Source: Cohnella mopanensis
GTDB lineage: Bacteria > Bacillota > Bacilli > Paenibacillales > Paenibacillaceae
Reading direction: 5' to 3'
Assembly (NCBI RefSeq): GCF_022352055.1
Contig: NZ_JAKRWM010000004.1
Coordinates: 248,001-312,000, forward strand
DNA length: 64,000 nucleotides
Shown here: positions 49,939 to 58,016 of the stretch, one piece after another
Numbering within the stretch: position 1 is the stretch's first letter
Layout: each line of letters begins with the position of its first letter
Translations under genes and position numbers: made by a program
Notes under the pieces: generated by a model
What the model saw: only the letters and a program-made list of their open reading frames with translations
Database searches by the model: none
What the model was told of the DNA's origin: nothing

Positions 49939-52050
49939 TTGAGCAAAGCTATTGAAATATCGGAAAACGGGCTTCATTTGCGGTTTGAGATTACGGATGC
50001 GGGAGACGTCAGATTGCTTCATTTTGGAGCGGAGCCGATGGCACCGGACGTCGTCAAAGAAGATCAAAAGGCGGGATTCCGCCTAATGGAGCTGCAATTA
50101 ACCGGGGAAGATCGCGCGGAATATCATGGTCGGACGCATCGGGCAACCTACCCGGGCTTACGGATGGTCTATGAATGGCATATCGATACCCGTAACGAGA
50201 CGGGACGCAAGTTCGAACTGTTCCTGAACGATCCGGTGACCGGGCTGCAGGCGGCACAACACTTTCAGTTCTATGACGGCGTTCAAACGGTTCGTTGCTG
50301 GACCGTGCTTAAGAACTCGGGCGCGGAGCCGGTAGGAGTGGAGTATGTTTCTTCGTTTGCCTTAACCGGTTTGGACAAGGAAGGCATCGAGGATCGCGAT
50401 GAGAAGATGGAAATTTCCCTCGCCCATAACGGCTGGCAAAGCGAGCTGCAATGGAGAACGTACAAGCTTCCCGAGCTTGGGTTGTCACATGTCATTGATA
50501 GGGGATCGAAGCGAGTGTCCTGCAGCAATACCGGCTCTTGGTCCGCATCGGAGCATATTCCGATGGCGGTGCTGGAGAATAAGGAAGCGGGCTCGAGCCT
50601 TTTCTGGCAAATCGAACATAACGGTTCTTGGCATTGGGAAATCATCGATCAAGTCGATCTGCTGACATTGCTGATCAGCGGTCCGACCGAACATGATAAC
50701 CATTGGTGGAAAAAGCTTCAGCCCGGAGAGGAATTCGTCTCCGTCCCGGTGGCCGTCGGCGCAGTAAGCGGCGGATTCGAACAAGCTATCGCGCAGTTGA
50801 CGACCTACAGACGCCGAATCCGCAGGGACAACGCCGACAATCGCGAGCTTCGGGTTATTTTCAACGATTACATGAATTGCTTGTGGGGATCGCCGACGAC
50901 GGCTAAGCTTCTGCCGTTGATCGATGCCGCGGCAGAGGTGGGCTGCGAGTATTTCTGCATCGATGCAGGCTGGTATGCGCCGGGCGAATGGTGGGACGGA
51001 GTCGGGGAATGGCTGCCATCGGCGGAGAGATTCCCGGAAGGGATTAAATACGTGCTCGACTATATTCGCGGCAAGGGGATGATTCCGGGCTTATGGCTGG
51101 AGCTTGAAGTCATGGGCATTAACAGTCCGAAGCTGGCGGATGCGGATGATAGCTGGTTCTTCATGAGGCATGGCGTACGGGTGAAGGATCGCAGTCGCTA
51201 TCAGCTCGATTACCGCAATCCAGCGGTCATCGCCCATTCGAACGAAGTCATCCGCCGGCTGGTCGAAGATTACGGAGTCGGCTATATTAAGATGGATTAC
51301 AACATCAATGCCGGCATCGGAACCGAAGCTGCCTCCGATAGCGTTGGGGATGGATTGCTTCAGCATAATCGGGCCTACTTGGCTTGGCTCGACGGAATCT
51401 TCCAGCGTTATCCGGATTTGGTCATCGAGAATTGTTCGAGCGGCGGCATGAGGATGGATTACGCCATGCTGAGCCGTCATAGCATACAGTCTACGAGCGA
51501 CCAAGAGGATTATGTTAACTACGCAGCCATCGCGGCAAGCTCTCCGGCGGCGCTGACGCCTGAACAATCCGCGATATGGTCGTACCCTCTGCGGGAGGGC
51601 GATGACGAGGAAGTTATCTTCAACATGGTGAACGCGTTGCTTCTTCGCGTGCATCAGAGCGGCCACTTGGCGGAATTAAGTCCGCGGCGCAGAGAATTGG
51701 TCAAGGAAGCGCTCGATTATTACAAGACGATCCGGCAGGATATTCGCGAGGCGCTTCCTTTCTGGCCGCTTGGGTTACCTACGCAACAGGACGATTGGGT
51801 GAGCTTTGGCCTCCGCCATCAGGATCGCGTTTACTTGGCGGTATGGAGAATCGGCGGAGACGAAGCGGAGGTGCGACTGCCGCTCGCGCAGCTTGCCGGT
51901 CTGCAGACGAACGTTCGCTGCGCTTATCCGCAGGGCGTAAATACCGACTGGAGCTGGAACGACGAGAGCGGGGCGTTGACGGTTCGACTGCCGTCCGCGA
52001 AGACGGCGCGGTTGTTCGAATTTGGCGTGGCTAACTGCTTAAGATATTAA
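49939..52050 (+). CDS. GH36 alpha-galactosidase
   Basis: A 703-aa family 36 glycoside hydrolase, cytosolic, releasing terminal alpha-galactose. An N-terminal beta-supersandwich domain (about 1-300), a TIM barrel (about 300-620) and a C-terminal sheet domain are present. Key residues: CIDAGWY, the nucleophile Asp in GVGYIKMDYNINAG, CSSGGMRMDYAM and the Asp of STSDQED as acid/base. TTG 49939 is preferred because AGGAAGGAAG is 8 nt upstream; GTG 49930 would abut that site. Together with the transporter it forms an alpha-galactoside use locus. Confidence 0.93.
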   Translation: MSKAIEISENGLHLRFEITDAGDVRLLHFGAEPMAPDVVKEDQKAGFRLMELQLTGEDRAEYHGRTHRATYPGLRMVYEWHIDTRNETGRKFELFLNDPVTGLQAAQHFQFYDGVQTVRCWTVLKNSGAEPVGVEYVSSFALTGLDKEGIEDRDEKMEISLAHNGWQSELQWRTYKLPELGLSHVIDRGSKRVSCSNTGSWSASEHIPMAVLENKEAGSSLFWQIEHNGSWHWEIIDQVDLLTLLISGPTEHDNHWWKKLQPGEEFVSVPVAVGAVSGGFEQAIAQLTTYRRRIRRDNADNRELRVIFNDYMNCLWGSPTTAKLLPLIDAAAEVGCEYFCIDAGWYAPGEWWDGVGEWLPSAERFPEGIKYVLDYIRGKGMIPGLWLELEVMGINSPKLADADDSWFFMRHGVRVKDRSRYQLDYRNPAVIAHSNEVIRRLVEDYGVGYIKMDYNINAGIGTEAASDSVGDGLLQHNRAYLAWLDGIFQRYPDLVIENCSSGGMRMDYAMLSRHSIQSTSDQEDYVNYAAIAASSPAALTPEQSAIWSYPLREGDDEEVIFNMVNALLLRVHQSGHLAELSPRRRELVKEALDYYKTIRQDIREALPFWPLGLPTQQDDWVSFGLRHQDRVYLAVWRIGGDEAEVRLPLAQLAGLQTNVRCAYPQGVNTDWSWNDESGALTVRLPSAKTARLFEFGVANCLRY

Positions 52051-52093
52051 CTGTATTTTTACAGTTATTGATTGTTCCGTTATACAAGATCAA

Positions 52094-52135
52094 TAAGGAG
52101 CTTCCCCTATCTCGATATGGGGAGGCTCCTTTTTC
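52094..52135 (+). terminator. Rho-independent terminator
   Basis: AAGGAGCTTCCCC pairs with GGGGAGGCTCCTT with one mismatch, then T residues. It closes the alpha-galactosidase transcript. Confidence 0.88.
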
Positions 52136-52144
52136 TCATTCGTA

Positions 52145-52831
52145 TTACAACTGAAGCCACCAAACGCCAGCGCATTCGGGTAAACGGACAAGCTGTTGCT
52201 CGACGACTCTTGCGGCGAGTTCATCGCCGAAGAAGAAGCGGGCCAACCGCTCGGCCTGTTGCACATCGTCGAAGGAGTAGTCCGTTCGGATCCAGCGGTG
52301 GGAGAAGCCGTAGGTTTCGACTAGCTTGGCATAATAAGGCCGCAGGAAATCGGGAGCGGATGGAGATTCATGGCCCGTGCCCAACGTTTCGAAAATAATG
52401 ACCGTTCCCCCGGGGCGAAGCACGCGTTTGATCTCGGAGATGATCTTGTCTAAGTTGTTTGCCCAATCCGTGACGTCCGTATTGGTTAAGTAACTGATAC
52501 TCCATCCCGAGACGATAAGGTCTGCGCTTTGATCGGGAAGCGGGAGCTGGCGATGATCGGCTACTTGAATCGTCCAGTTGGTCAGACCTGCTTCGCGCAG
52601 TCGGTTAGCCGTCACATGAAGCATAGCCTCGGAGGCATCAAGCGCGACGATGGTTCCGGCCTCAGGCGCGAGTAAGGCCGTAAGCCTTCCCGTGCCTGCC
52701 CCCATGTCAACGATGTCCAGTCCTCCGTTGGGTCTGATTCCCTCGATAACCTCTTTTAAGTTCGGTTGGCAAGCGATTAATTCGTGATATTGCAACGCTT
52801 CCTGCTTATAGATACTATCGTGATCAGGCAT
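52145..52831 (-). CDS. Class I SAM-dependent methyltransferase
   Basis: A 228-aa methyltransferase with motif I VDMGAGTGRLTALLAP (about 42-57), the acidic end of strand 2 in IVALDASEAML, and VADHRQLPLPDQSADLIVSGW (motif IV/V). Substrate unknown. Its start overlaps the 3' end of the MerR-methyltransferase gene by 8 bp, so both are in one operon. Confidence 0.85.
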   Translation of the reverse strand: MPDHDSIYKQEALQYHELIACQPNLKEVIEGIRPNGGLDIVDMGAGTGRLTALLAPEAGTIVALDASEAMLHVTANRLREAGLTNWTIQVADHRQLPLPDQSADLIVSGWSISYLTNTDVTDWANNLDKIISEIKRVLRPGGTVIIFETLGTGHESPSAPDFLRPYYAKLVETYGFSHRWIRTDYSFDDVQQAERLARFFFGDELAARVVEQQLVRLPECAGVWWLQL

Positions 52832-53825
52832 GATGGCGATCCTCCTTATAGGCGTAAATAATATGAAGCCATTCGTTCATAGGTTGAATGGTCGTACGGT
52901 AACCGTGCTTCTCGAACCAGTCCGTCAGCGTTAGGACGGAGGGGTACTCCTGTTTACCGCTAGGTTTCTCATTCGATTCCATGAGATCGGCGATGCAGAT
53001 GCGTCCTCCGGGTTTAAGCACCCTGCGCATCTCATCCAAAGCGAGCCATTGCTGTTCATCTGCGAGATGGTGGAATGCAAAGCTGGATACGACGAAATCA
53101 AACTGCTCTCCCAGGTAGGGAAGCGCTAGGAAGTTTCCGATTCTTGTCTCCAGCGCGGGATGTTTCTTCTGGCACAAGCGCAGCATTTCTTTGGACTGAT
53201 CGACACCCGACATGGCGGCTCCTCGTTCCATTAATCGAGACGCAAGATTACCTGTCCCAGTCCCGATGTCTAATCCCCGTTCATTACGAGCGGGTTGAAC
53301 CCGCTGCACGATGAGATCCAATGCTTGATCGTAATCCGCATAGTTGCCCGCATTGGTAGCTACCCGTTCGTCGTGGGTCGGAGCGAGTTGGTTGAATCCC
53401 CACGTATCCTTCCAGCTGCTTCGTTGCTCCCTGAGTTTACGAGACTCTTGGGCTAGCAAGAAAATATGGTCTAGCGGCAATGATTGCTCGGCTTTGAGCA
53501 GATCGATCATATGGTCGGTCGTCTCTATTACTTGTTTGATCTGCAGCCACTCGGACATCATGACCGATCTTTGGAGCTCCAGGTAGTATTGCAGCTCTTC
53601 CCTATCGTTCTCGTCCCATTTTTCCAAAGCCTGCTTGATATCCGCCAAGGACATCCCGGCTTCCCGGAGGGAGACGATCGTCTGTAATCTCCACACGTCC
53701 TGCTCGGTGAAGGTGCGGTAACGGTTGTCCGGTTGCTTGGAGGGTGATAGGAGACCCTTAAGTTCATAGAAACGTACCGCTCTTGGCGTAATGTTCAGCT
53801 TATTGGCGACTTCTTTGATTTGCAC
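52824..53825 (-). CDS. MerR regulator fused to a methyltransferase
   Basis: A 333-aa fusion. The MerR-type HTH is at about 1-70 (QIKEVANKLNITPRAVRFYELKGLLSP, YRTFTEQDVWRLQTIVSLREAGMSLADIKQAL) and its coiled coil at about 75-120. The C-terminal methyltransferase (about 165-333) has motif I GLDIGTGTGNLASRLMERG and NFLALPYLGEQFDFVVSSFAFHHL. A GTG start at 53825 is chosen, with GGGGTG upstream; a GTG at 53834 is close by. Fusion implies that the methyltransferase, or its SAM or product, acts as the sensor module of the regulator. The second methyltransferase follows in the operon. Confidence 0.82.
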   Translation of the reverse strand: MQIKEVANKLNITPRAVRFYELKGLLSPSKQPDNRYRTFTEQDVWRLQTIVSLREAGMSLADIKQALEKWDENDREELQYYLELQRSVMMSEWLQIKQVIETTDHMIDLLKAEQSLPLDHIFLLAQESRKLREQRSSWKDTWGFNQLAPTHDERVATNAGNYADYDQALDLIVQRVQPARNERGLDIGTGTGNLASRLMERGAAMSGVDQSKEMLRLCQKKHPALETRIGNFLALPYLGEQFDFVVSSFAFHHLADEQQWLALDEMRRVLKPGGRICIADLMESNEKPSGKQEYPSVLTLTDWFEKHGYRTTIQPMNEWLHIIYAYKEDRHHA

Positions 53826-54015
53826 GTCAATCACCCCGTATTCCCATTGTAAACGTTGTCGTTGCGTTAATGTAAAGGGGTCAATTTGTATTTTTATGAG
53901 GTAGATGGGATGAACTGAATTTCGAGCTGGCTTCCTTCCTCCTCTTAGGCTATAATTCCAGCACAACGGCTGTTAACGCGTTTACCGTATTTTCGCGAAT
54001 GAGTTGGAGGCAAGC

Positions 54016-54609
54016 ATGAATCTCGGAATCTACGAAACCATGACGCTTTTGTTGATCCTAATCGTTCTGAGCGTCTTGATCTCTATCGTAATAGTAAGCT
54101 GGCGGAACGGGATTTCGCCGATGCCTACCTCAAAGAGGGTTAGTCGTGTCGTGGTGTCCGAGGTAAAGAGACTCGCCGGGTTGGGATTGATCGTGGAAGC
54201 CGGATCGGGGTGGGGAACGCTCGGAATTCAAGTGGCGCGCTCGTGCAAGGGAATTCGGCTAGTCGGGATCGAGAATTCCCCGATTCCTCTGTGGGTGTCG
54301 AAAGCTATGGCGTGGCTGGCGTTCGGCGTTCATCCGAAGCCTCGATCAGTACGGTCTGCCTCTTCCGGCGTTGCGGTTACTTTCCGTAAAGGCAACATCT
54401 ATTCCTATTCCTACGCTCGGGCAGATTTAGTCATCTGTTACCTCTATCCTGGTGCCATGCAACGGTTAGGTCCGATCTTCCGCGAACAATTGGCACCCGG
54501 AGCGAGCGTAATCAGCGTATGCTTCGCGCTCCCCGGGTGGCAACCGGCAAAGGTGATCACTTGCGGCGATCTGTACCGCACCCGAGTCTATGTGTACAAA
54601 AAAGAATAG
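54016..54609 (+). CDS. Membrane-anchored SAM methyltransferase (FAM173-like)
   Basis: A 197-aa protein with one N-terminal helix (about 8-30) and a small methyltransferase domain: LIVEAGSGWGTLGIQVAR (motif I), LVGIENSPIPLWVSKAM and DLVICYLYPGAMQRLGPIF. The pattern recalls the FAM173/ATPSCKMT group that methylates a lysine of an ATP synthase subunit, but this is inferred only. GGAGG precedes ATG 54016. Divergent from the MerR-methyltransferase fusion. Confidence 0.75.
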   Translation: MNLGIYETMTLLLILIVLSVLISIVIVSWRNGISPMPTSKRVSRVVVSEVKRLAGLGLIVEAGSGWGTLGIQVARSCKGIRLVGIENSPIPLWVSKAMAWLAFGVHPKPRSVRSASSGVAVTFRKGNIYSYSYARADLVICYLYPGAMQRLGPIFREQLAPGASVISVCFALPGWQPAKVITCGDLYRTRVYVYKKE

Positions 54610-54652
54610 CTAGTCACGGCCCTTGTCTATCTAAGGGAGTGACTAGCTATTT
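54605..54652. terminator. Bidirectional rho-independent terminator
   Basis: AATAGCTAGTCAC pairs perfectly with GTGACTAGCTATT, with an inner CCCTT/AAGGG stem, then TTTC. It separates the convergent methyltransferase and deacetylase genes. Confidence 0.88.
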
Positions 54653-54658
54653 TCATTG

Positions 54659-55540
54659 TTACTTAATGACGGAAGCGCGAGACTGACCCGATGCAATGAG
54701 CTCATCAACCGTTACGAACTCGTAGCCTTTAGCTTGCAAGTCATCGATGATGAGGGGGAGAAGCTTGATCGTATGCTCGATCGCATGCTTGCGTCCGCCG
54801 AAGCTATGCATGAGCACGACTCCACCTTTATTGGTATTGGCCATCACGTTCTTGTACATGGTCTGGACGGAAGTTCCGGCCCAGTCCTTGGTGTCGACTG
54901 TCCAGTAGACGTGCTTCATATCGCGACCCCGAACGGAATCCAGCACGGATTTCGAAATCGCGCCGTAAGGGGCTCGCATGAGTACGGGAGTCACTCCGGT
55001 GGCATCGAGGATGGCCTTCTGGGTTTTGTCGATTTCCTGGTCGCGAGATTTCGAGGATTGCTTAGTCAGATCCAGATGAGACCAAGAGTGATTGCCGACG
55101 GAATGGCCATCCTCTACGATACGCTTGGCGACTTCCGGATATTTGTTGACCTGCTGGCCGACGAGGAAGAAAGTCGCTTTCACATTGCGTTCGTGCAGAA
55201 TATCCAGTATTTGCGTCGTATACTTGCCGTCGGGGCCGTCATCGAACGTCAGGGCGACAAGCTTGCGATTTTTATAGATTTCGGTTTTGTTTACTTCCGG
55301 GGGAATCTCTGTCTTCGGAGGTTGTTTGACCGTTTCCGTAGGTGTTAGGGATTCCGTAGAAGGAGCCGTCGCTTCGGGCGAGGCTGTTTCCGTCGGCGTA
55401 GCGGCATTCGCTACCCCATGTCCCATTAATTCGCTGCTTTCCCACTGCTGTAGGCTGGAGCAACCGCATAATCCTACAGTAAGAATGATAAGTAGCATGC
55501 CCAGTAGGGCACGCCTTTTGATTGCATGTTGTCTTCGCAT
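54659..55540 (-). CDS. Polysaccharide deacetylase lipoprotein (NodB domain)
   Basis: A 293-aa envelope enzyme. Lipobox VGLCGC (Cys27) is followed by a Thr/Pro/Glu-rich linker (about 40-80), then a NodB domain (about 88-280). Metal and catalytic motifs: TFDDGPDG, HSWSHLDLT, RAPYGA, DTKDW and LMHSFGG. It deacetylates peptidoglycan or another N-acetyl polysaccharide, as PgdA- or PdaA-like enzymes do. GGTGGAGG precedes ATG 55540. Its leader contains overlapping inverted repeats (55590-55636). Confidence 0.92.
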   Translation of the reverse strand: MRRQHAIKRRALLGMLLIILTVGLCGCSSLQQWESSELMGHGVANAATPTETASPEATAPSTESLTPTETVKQPPKTEIPPEVNKTEIYKNRKLVALTFDDGPDGKYTTQILDILHERNVKATFFLVGQQVNKYPEVAKRIVEDGHSVGNHSWSHLDLTKQSSKSRDQEIDKTQKAILDATGVTPVLMRAPYGAISKSVLDSVRGRDMKHVYWTVDTKDWAGTSVQTMYKNVMANTNKGGVVLMHSFGGRKHAIEHTIKLLPLIIDDLQAKGYEFVTVDELIASGQSRASVIK

Positions 55541-55589
55541 AACCGTTCCTCCACCGCTTCTCTTTCCAGCCAGAAACCGAGAGGCGCTT

Positions 55590-55636
55590 GGGGATGGTCC
55601 GCGCGGGAGAGATCCCCATCCCCGCCTGCGCGGACC
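55590..55636 (-). promoter_or_regulatory. Overlapping alternative hairpins in the deacetylase leader
   Basis: GGTCCGCGC (55596-55604) can pair with GCGCGGACC (55628-55636), or GGGGATGG (55590-55597) with CCATCCCC (55616-55623). The two stems share bases and exclude each other. No T run follows on the minus strand. An RNA switch is possible but unproven. Confidence 0.4.
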
Positions 55637-55741
55637 GACTTCGCTATCTGTTCTTTTTGGTTATAGAATTAGACGAAACAGATGAGAAAAAGTTAGCGAA
55701 AAAACGGTCGAATTTGAAATATTTTTGTCAGATCGACACGT

Positions 55742-56269
55742 TCAGAAAAAGGTTCGGAAAAACCCCCTCTTTTTCGGGGGAGTAGCGGCGGCTATAGTGG
55801 GCATTGTAGACCAAAACTCTTCGCGTGGGGTGACCGATTTGACGCCTTTTTCTTGGAGCGTCTCTACGCTGGCAGCGAGCTGAGCGACCATCTGGCGAAG
55901 CTCGTCCAGCTCCGCTCGATGTTGAAGCACCTGCGCCGATACGACTTCATCGGCTTTCTGCTGCAACGAGCGCTCGACCTCATTTATTCTGACCATCCAT
56001 TCCTTCTCGTCCCTGGGCATCGGGAGAATATCCGTTTTACCTAGCAAATCGACTTTCGGGCTAACGGGCAGCTTTATTTGATCCAAGGTCGTCCCCTGTT
56101 CGATGCGATCCTTGATATAGAGAAGCAAATTGATCTGCGGGCCGGTAAACACATAGTGGCCCAGATGATCTTTGTGAAAATCGGAGGGGAATTGCGAAGC
56201 CCACCGTTTGACGGTTGTTTGGCTGATATCCAGCAGCACTGCCGCATCTTTTGTTTTCATCGTATTCAT
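55742..56269 (-). CDS. RacA-like MerR-type HTH protein
   Basis: A 175-aa protein. The N-terminal MerR-like HTH (about 1-70: KTKDAAVLLDISQTTVKRWASQF, LGHYVFTGPQINLLLYIKDRIEQGTTLDQIKLP) matches the DNA-binding part of Bacillus RacA, which anchors chromosome origins at the cell pole during sporulation. A coiled coil (about 95-145) follows, and the C-terminus ends in the basic, aromatic tail PPKKRGFFRTFF, which could touch the membrane or a polar partner. ATG 56269 has GGAG 8 nt upstream; a GTG 56278 would add three residues. Could also be an ordinary MerR-type regulator. Confidence 0.65.
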   Translation of the reverse strand: MNTMKTKDAAVLLDISQTTVKRWASQFPSDFHKDHLGHYVFTGPQINLLLYIKDRIEQGTTLDQIKLPVSPKVDLLGKTDILPMPRDEKEWMVRINEVERSLQQKADEVVSAQVLQHRAELDELRQMVAQLAASVETLQEKGVKSVTPREEFWSTMPTIAAATPPKKRGFFRTFF

Positions 56270-56461
56270 GGCTATCACTCCATTCGTATGCCTTTTTTAC
56301 CTTATTCGAGATTGTTGGACTACTCCCTGTGCGGGTGACAAAGGTAGTGCCGGTTCGCCAAACAAAGTGAAAAAATTACATATTTACTACAACGGGATAA
56401 TAGGAGGATGAAACTTATGGGTACAATAAAGTTAAATGTACTTATAAAGGAGTCTATTCTT

Positions 56462-58000
56462 ATGACAACCGATCAAATATCCCAGTTCGAGAAGAAGATC
56501 ATTATCCGGAATATTGAACGCAAGGATTTCGATAAGCTCATCGAGCTGCAAAATATTTGTTTCCCGAACATGGGACCGTGGAAGATAGATCAATTGGAGA
56601 GCCATATCCGCATTTTCCCCGAGGGGCAAATCTGCGTGGAGCTGGACGGCGAGATTATCGGCTCATGCTCCAGCCTGATCGTGAATTTCGACGACTATTT
56701 GGAGCAGCATACGTATTCGGAAATTACGGACAAAGGTTATATTCGCAACCATAATCCAAGAGGCGGGAATTTATACGGAATGGAAGTGATGGTACATCCT
56801 GACTTTCGGCGCATGAAGATCGGCAGAAGGCTTTATGAAGCGCGGAAGCGACTAGCGGAGCAGATGAATCTGAAAAGCATCATCGTAGGCGGCCGTATTC
56901 CGGGGTACCACCACTATAGCGATAAAATGTCGCCAAGAGAGTATGCGGAGGAAGTGCTGCAGCAGAACATTTACGATCCTGTGCTGACCTTCCAGATGAT
57001 GAACGGCTTTACGCTGAAGCGGATCATTACGAATTATTTGTCCGACGACGCGGATTCCAAGAATTATGCGGCTTTGCTAGAATGGAATAATATCGAATAC
57101 AAGCCTAGCATCAACAAAACTCATTATAAAATGTCTTTTCCAGTCCGCATTTGCGTCATTCAGTATATGATGAAAAAAATCGATTCCTTCGACGAATTCG
57201 CCACCCAATGCGAGCATTACGTGGACGTAGCTTCGGACTACAAATCGGATTTCGCCGTTTTCCCGGAAAATTTCACGATGCAGCTACTCTCCTTCCTGGA
57301 TGAGCGCTCGCCTAGCTTGGCGGTACGAAAATTAAGCACATATACGAGTCAGTACGTGGAACTATTCTCCGAGCTGGCGGTCAAATATAACGTGAATATC
57401 GTAGGCGGCTCCCATTTCATAGAGAACAACAACCGCATATACAATGTGGCTCATCTCTTCCGGCGGGATGGGACGATCGAGCAGCAATACAAGCTTCATA
57501 TCTCTCCGAACGAGCGCAAGTGGTGGGGCATTAACGGCGGCTCTGAGCTGGGAGTGTTCGATACGGATTGCGGCAAAATATCGATTCAACTCAGCAGCGA
57601 TATCGAGTATCCCGAAGTGTCGCGGATCGTGGCGGAGGAAGGGGCCCAGATTATTTTCGTGCCTTTCTGCGCGGAGGATCGGCAGACGTTCCTGCGGGTT
57701 AAATATTGCGCTCAGGCTCGCGCCATCGAGAATCAAGTCTATATCGTTACGTCAGGGACGGTAGGGAACTTAACCCACGTAGACAATGTCGACGTACAGT
57801 ACGCGCAATCGGGGATTTATACGCCGGCGGATTTCTCGTTCCCTCGCGACGGGATCGCGGGCGAATGCAGCGAGAACACCGAAACGGTCATCATGGCCGA
57901 GGTAGACATGGAAACGCTGGAGCGGTATCGTAAATCCAAGGATGCATTATCGTTTCGGGATCGCCGGACGGATATTTATTCTTTGCAAATTCGTTCCTAA
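56462..58000 (+). CDS. GNAT acetyltransferase fused to a nitrilase-like domain (YhcX type)
   Basis: A 512-aa fusion similar in layout to B. subtilis YhcX. A GNAT domain spans about 12-205, with NLYGMEVMVHPDFRRMKIGRRLYEARK for acetyl-CoA. A carbon-nitrogen hydrolase-type domain spans about 225-500. Its catalytic Glu269 (FPENF) and Lys344 (QYKLHISPNE) are present, but the nucleophile position in IQLSSDIEYPE is Ser378, where the nitrilase encoded next has Cys (TCYDIEFPE). Two starts are possible: ATG 56417 behind AGGAGG and ATG 56462 behind AAAGGAG. Followed after 16 bp by the intact nitrilase, so they may work together. Confidence 0.85.
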   Translation: MTTDQISQFEKKIIIRNIERKDFDKLIELQNICFPNMGPWKIDQLESHIRIFPEGQICVELDGEIIGSCSSLIVNFDDYLEQHTYSEITDKGYIRNHNPRGGNLYGMEVMVHPDFRRMKIGRRLYEARKRLAEQMNLKSIIVGGRIPGYHHYSDKMSPREYAEEVLQQNIYDPVLTFQMMNGFTLKRIITNYLSDDADSKNYAALLEWNNIEYKPSINKTHYKMSFPVRICVIQYMMKKIDSFDEFATQCEHYVDVASDYKSDFAVFPENFTMQLLSFLDERSPSLAVRKLSTYTSQYVELFSELAVKYNVNIVGGSHFIENNNRIYNVAHLFRRDGTIEQQYKLHISPNERKWWGINGGSELGVFDTDCGKISIQLSSDIEYPEVSRIVAEEGAQIIFVPFCAEDRQTFLRVKYCAQARAIENQVYIVTSGTVGNLTHVDNVDVQYAQSGIYTPADFSFPRDGIAGECSENTETVIMAEVDMETLERYRKSKDALSFRDRRTDIYSLQIRS

Positions 58001-58016
58001 TCTGATAGAGGTGCTT

